A stretch of 64,000 bases of DNA, taken from contig NZ_NQOU01000001.1 in NCBI RefSeq assembly GCF_003576595.1, positions 808,337 to 872,336 of the forward strand, in the 5' to 3' direction. The stretch's first letter is position 1; each line of letters starts with the position of its first letter. The position numbers and the translations under genes are program-made. A model generated the notes under the pieces. The model made no database searches and had not been told where the DNA came from. It saw nothing but the letters and a program-made list of their open reading frames with translations. Source of the stretch: Neopusillimonas maritima (GTDB lineage Bacteria > Pseudomonadota > Gammaproteobacteria > Burkholderiales > Burkholderiaceae_B). Positions 60,781 to 64,000 of the stretch are shown here, piece by piece.

Positions 60781-62025
60781 TTAACGATAAACCGGCAAAC
60801 GCGCAGTAAGCTCGTTCACACGGGCACGTACGTCGGAAATAACGGTTTCATTTTCGGGGTTGTCGAGCACATCGGCAATTAAATGGCCGGTGAGTTCGGC
60901 TTCGGCTTCTTTGAAACCACGGGTGGTCATCGCCGGTGTGCCCAGACGAACACCGCTGGTCACAAAAGGTTTTTCCGGATCGTTCGGAATGGCATTCTTG
61001 TTAACCGTAATATGCGCTTCGCCCAAAGCTGCCTCAGCCAGTTTGCCGGTAATGCCTTTGGCACGCAAATCAACCAGCATGACATGACTTTCGGTACGGC
61101 CGGACACAATACGCAGACCACGTTCCACCAGGGTTTTCGCCAGCACATCGGCGTTTTTCACAACCTGGGCGGCATACGTTTTGAATTCCGGTTGCAAGGC
61201 TTCCTGGAAAGCCACTGCCTTACCGGCAATAACGTGCATCAGCGGGCCGCCTTGAATGCCGGGGAAAATGGCCGAATTGATGATTTTTTCGTACTCGGCC
61301 TTCATCATAATGACGCCGCCACGAGGACCGCGCAGCGATTTATGCGTGGTTGAGGTGACGAAGTCGGCATGAGGGCACGGGTTGGGATACGCGCCACCGG
61401 CCACCAAACCGGCGTAATGGGCAATGTCGACCATGAACAAAGCGCCGTTGTCGTGTGCGATACGCGCCATGCGCTCGAAATCGATACGCAAAGCATAAGC
61501 CGACGCGCCACCAACCAGCAACTTGGGTTTATGTTCTTTGGCCAGCGCTTCCAGCTTGTCGTAGTCGATTTCCTCTTTTTCATTCAAACCATAAGGAATG
61601 AAGTTATACAGCTTGCCCGACGCATTCACCGGTGAACCATGGGTTAGGTGACCCCCTTCCGCCAAATTCATACCCAGCACGGTATCACCGGGTTTAAGCA
61701 CCGCCATGTACACACCCTGGTTGGCCTGCGAGCCGGAGTTGGGCTGTACGTTTGCCGCTTCCGCACCGAACAGCGCTTTCAGCCGGTCGATGGCCATTTG
61801 CTCCACGATGTCAACATACTCGCAACCGCCGTAATAGCGCTTGCCCGGGTAACCCTCAGCATATTTATTGGTCAGCTGCGAACCCTGCGCCTGCATGACG
61901 GCCGGGCTGGTGTAGTTCTCGGAAGCGATCAGCTCGATATGCTGTTCCTGACGAACATTCTCTTTTTGAATCGCGGCCCACAAATCGGGGTCAACTTGAT
62001 CAAGCGTACGGGAGCGGTCAAACAT
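60781..62025 (-). CDS. glyA: Serine hydroxymethyltransferase
   Basis: GlyA converts serine and tetrahydrofolate to glycine and methylene-tetrahydrofolate, linking serine (see serA) to one-carbon metabolism. The 414-residue protein matches family length and carries the PLP lysine in [14 protein letters not shown], the [18 protein letters not shown] start, and [14 protein letters not shown]. It lies 54 bases upstream of nrdR on the same strand. Confidence 0.97.
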   Translation of the reverse strand: MFDRSRTLDQVDPDLWAAIQKENVRQEQHIELIASENYTSPAVMQAQGSQLTNKYAEGYPGKRYYGGCEYVDIVEQMAIDRLKALFGAEAANVQPNSGSQANQGVYMAVLKPGDTVLGMNLAEGGHLTHGSPVNASGKLYNFIPYGLNEKEEIDYDKLEALAKEHKPKLLVGGASAYALRIDFERMARIAHDNGALFMVDIAHYAGLVAGGAYPNPCPHADFVTSTTHKSLRGPRGGVIMMKAEYEKIINSAIFPGIQGGPLMHVIAGKAVAFQEALQPEFKTYAAQVVKNADVLAKTLVERGLRIVSGRTESHVMLVDLRAKGITGKLAEAALGEAHITVNKNAIPNDPEKPFVTSGVRLGTPAMTTRGFKEAEAELTGHLIADVLDNPENETVISDVRARVNELTARLPVYR

Positions 62026-62092
62026 GAATCAATCCTAAAGGCGCGCAATAAATTGCGATCAGTAAAAGCCGAAATTGTACCGTGGTTTGGCT

Positions 62093-62731
62093 TTAAGCCG
62101 CCGCCTCACGTAACTTCGGGTTAAGGCTGTACAGACCTGTCGTGCTGGCTTTGCCAAGCACATGGCCCTCAATGGCCTGCAGAACGTCGGGACCGGTAAA
62201 AGCGTTATCAACCGGAACGGTTTCGATATCCAGCGCGTACACGGTAAAAACATAACGATGCACAATAGCATCGTTCCAGGGCGGGCAAGGGCCGTCGTAA
62301 CCAAAGTAGTCGCCATTCATGTCACGGTCTTCCGCGAACCATTGCGTGTAGTTATTGGTACCCTGACGTGTATTGTTCGGCGCCACGGGGCCGCCTTTAC
62401 CGCGCGGTGTAATGCTGTCGCAATACTCCCCCTCTTTAATCTCGCGCACGTTCGAAGCAATATCCACCAACACCCAATGGTAGAAATCAACGCGCGGCAA
62501 ATCGGCCGGCACTTCGCGGCCTTCCTGATTGACGTCGTCGGGTTTGCTGGGTACGTCGGGGTCGTGACAAATTAAAACAAAAGAACGCGTACCTTCAGGT
62601 ACATCGGCCCACGCCAACTGCGGATTAACATTGTCGGACAGCGCAATGGGGGCGTTGCTATCGACCTTGCAAAAGGCGTAACGCTCGGGAATCCACTTTT
62701 GATCGGCAAATGATGTGCTGCTCAGTTTCAT
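62093..62731 (-). CDS. YbhB/YbcL family PEBP-like protein
   Basis: A 212-residue protein of the phosphatidylethanolamine-binding (Raf-kinase-inhibitor-like) family. The ligand-binding pattern is visible: LICHDPDVPS (D-x-D region), VDFYHWVLVDI and GPCPPWNDAIVHRYVFTVYAL, the last containing the conserved H-R-Y. Bacterial members have no settled role. No signal peptide is seen, so it is cytoplasmic. The protein starts with MKLSSTSFADQKWIPERYAF behind an AGGAGG site. Confidence 0.9.
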   Translation of the reverse strand: MKLSSTSFADQKWIPERYAFCKVDSNAPIALSDNVNPQLAWADVPEGTRSFVLICHDPDVPSKPDDVNQEGREVPADLPRVDFYHWVLVDIASNVREIKEGEYCDSITPRGKGGPVAPNNTRQGTNNYTQWFAEDRDMNGDYFGYDGPCPPWNDAIVHRYVFTVYALDIETVPVDNAFTGPDVLQAIEGHVLGKASTTGLYSLNPKLREAAA

Positions 62732-62764
62732 GCAAACCTCCTTGCTTTTGTACCTTGCTTCAGA

Positions 62765-63991
62765 TTAAGCCAGGGTAACGCGTGCGAACTTGCGCTTACC
62801 TACTTGAATAACATATGTGCCGGCGCTCAGTTGTAAGGCTTTGTCGTCCACGCGGCTACCGTCAACCTTCACGCCGCCTTGCTCAACATTGCGCTGGGCC
62901 TCCGACCCCGATGCCACCAAACCAGCTTCACGCAATACCTTCAAAATACCTTTGGGCGCCCCATCCAGACCCACCTCCGGCATATCGTCGGGTATGACGC
63001 CGTCTCGAAAGCGCGCCTCGAAGCGGGCGAGCGCTTCGTGTGCATCCGTTTGCGTGTGAAAGCGGGTCACAATTTCCTGCGCCAGCATCACCTTTATATT
63101 GCGCGGATTGGCGCCTTCTTCAACCTGTTTTTGCAACAAACTGATTTCGTCTTCAGAGCGGAAAGACAATAATTCAAAATAACGCCACATAAGGGTGTCG
63201 GAAATCGACATAAGCTTGCCGAACATGGAGTCGGGTGATTCAGAAATACCAATGTAATTCCCTTTGGATTTCGACATCTTGTCGACACCATCGGTTCCTT
63301 CCAGCAAAGGCATGGTGAGAATGCATTGGGCCTCTTGCCCATACTCTTTCTGCAACTCGCGACCCACCAACAGGTTGAACTTCTGATCGGTGCCCCCCAA
63401 TTCCAGATCGGCCTTCAACGCCACCGAATCATAGCCCTGCATCAGCGGGTACAAAAATTCGTGCACGGAAATGGGAATACCCGATTTGAACCGCCGGGTG
63501 AAGTCTTCCCGTTCCATCATCCGGGCTACGGTATAGCGCGAGGCAAGCTGAATCATGCCGCGCGCACCCAACGGATCGCACCATTCAGAGTTGTAGCGAA
63601 CTTCCGTGCGCTCCGGGTCCAGCACCAGGCTGGCCTGGGCGTAATAAGTTTGGGCGTTTTCCTGAATTTGCTCGGCCGTTAGAGGCGGGCGGGTGGCATT
63701 GCGACCACTGGGATCGCCAATCATGGACGTAAAGTCGCCAATGAGAAAAATAACGGTGTGCCCCAAGTCTTGCAACTGGCGAAGTTTATTCAAGACCACT
63801 GTATGGCCCAGGTGAATATCAGGTGCGGTGGGGTCCAAACCTAACTTGATCCGTAATGGCTGGCCCGTTTCACGACTGCGTGCCAATTTTTTTACAAATT
63901 CGCTTTCTACCAACAACTCATCGCATCCTCGCTTAACTACGCGCAAATCTTCTTCTAATTCAGGGGATAAAGTGACTTCTGTGGATGACAT
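62765..63991 (-). CDS. tyrS: Tyrosyl-tRNA synthetase
   Basis: TyrS charges tRNA-Tyr. The 408-residue class I enzyme has the HIGH motif as HLGHTVV, the KMSKS motif intact ([12 protein letters not shown]), and a C-terminal S4-like RNA-binding domain ([38 protein letters not shown]). It resembles the TyrZ-like subgroup of about 400-410 residues rather than the E. coli type of 424. It ends the window and lies 33 bases upstream of the PEBP gene. Confidence 0.96.
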   Translation of the reverse strand: MSSTEVTLSPELEEDLRVVKRGCDELLVESEFVKKLARSRETGQPLRIKLGLDPTAPDIHLGHTVVLNKLRQLQDLGHTVIFLIGDFTSMIGDPSGRNATRPPLTAEQIQENAQTYYAQASLVLDPERTEVRYNSEWCDPLGARGMIQLASRYTVARMMEREDFTRRFKSGIPISVHEFLYPLMQGYDSVALKADLELGGTDQKFNLLVGRELQKEYGQEAQCILTMPLLEGTDGVDKMSKSKGNYIGISESPDSMFGKLMSISDTLMWRYFELLSFRSEDEISLLQKQVEEGANPRNIKVMLAQEIVTRFHTQTDAHEALARFEARFRDGVIPDDMPEVGLDGAPKGILKVLREAGLVASGSEAQRNVEQGGVKVDGSRVDDKALQLSAGTYVIQVGKRKFARVTLA

Positions 63992-64000
63992 GACGTTACC

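Overview
The window looks like a chromosomal segment of a betaproteobacterium, most probably a Burkholderiales member of the Alcaligenaceae type. The reasons are the NAD-dependent fdsGBACD formate dehydrogenase operon, the gloB / methyltransferase / rnhA / dnaQ neighbourhood, the nrdR-ribD-ribE set next to glyA, and protein sequences that read like Bordetella/Achromobacter/Pusillimonas relatives. GC content appears moderate by eye (low to mid 50s percent), with one AT-rich patch at about 56.85-57.07 kb. The genus cannot be fixed from the sequence alone.

Layout. 0-4.9 kb holds the tail of a short-chain dehydrogenase, a thioesterase, biotin synthase (bioB), two transporters and a peroxiredoxin. 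4.97-17.0 kb is a molybdenum block: moaC-moaD-moaE-moaB-moeA on the plus strand converge on mobA-moaA-ModE-like regulator on the minus strand. The regulator is divergent from fdsG-fdsB-fdsA-fdhD-fdsD, so cofactor synthesis, cofactor sulfuration (FdhD) and the molybdoenzyme that uses them sit together around a palindrome-rich divergent promoter. 17-20.2 kb has a universal stress protein, a DUF442 phosphatase-like protein, a ChbG/HpnK-type deacetylase, a GtrA flippase and a GtrB-like glycosyltransferase broken by one frameshift. 20.3-22.5 kb is a nitrosative-stress unit (group III truncated haemoglobin, nnrS, nsrR) with a recognisable NsrR-type operator over the promoter. 

22.4-38.7 kb is mostly housekeeping: serA, dnaQ, an RND efflux pair lodged between dnaQ and rnhA, a SAM methyltransferase, gloB, a MltD-type lytic transglycosylase, fabI, a GST, trhO, an aromatic aminotransferase, a membrane metal-dependent hydrolase and a LysR regulator. 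38.8-49.2 kb has a TerC protein, then an unusual run in which an RND adaptor, an RND permease, a PQQ-dependent membrane dehydrogenase and a haemerythrin are packed as one apparent operon ending at a terminator, followed by a Pit phosphate transporter and a DTW-domain tRNA-modifying enzyme. 49.2-55.4 kb is a catabolic or uptake cassette: LysR regulator, sulfatase/phosphonate-monoesterase, cupin and a complete TRAP transporter.

55.36-58.2 kb is a scarred accessory islet beside tRNA-Ser(GGA): a cytochrome c remnant truncated at both ends, the 3' end of a large helicase / type ISP-like restriction enzyme, an AT-rich spacer with two perfect inverted repeats, and an intact class II Fic protein. The right end returns to core genes: ribE, ribD, nrdR, glyA, a PEBP-family protein and tyrS.

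I did not find a clearly new defence or mobile system, CRISPR array, insertion sequence or rRNA. The parts that best repay a second look are the dehydrogenase-efflux-haemerythrin operon, the sulfatase-cupin-TRAP cassette, the islet beside the tRNA, the frameshifted glycosyltransferase and two small genes, one of which has its own terminator.
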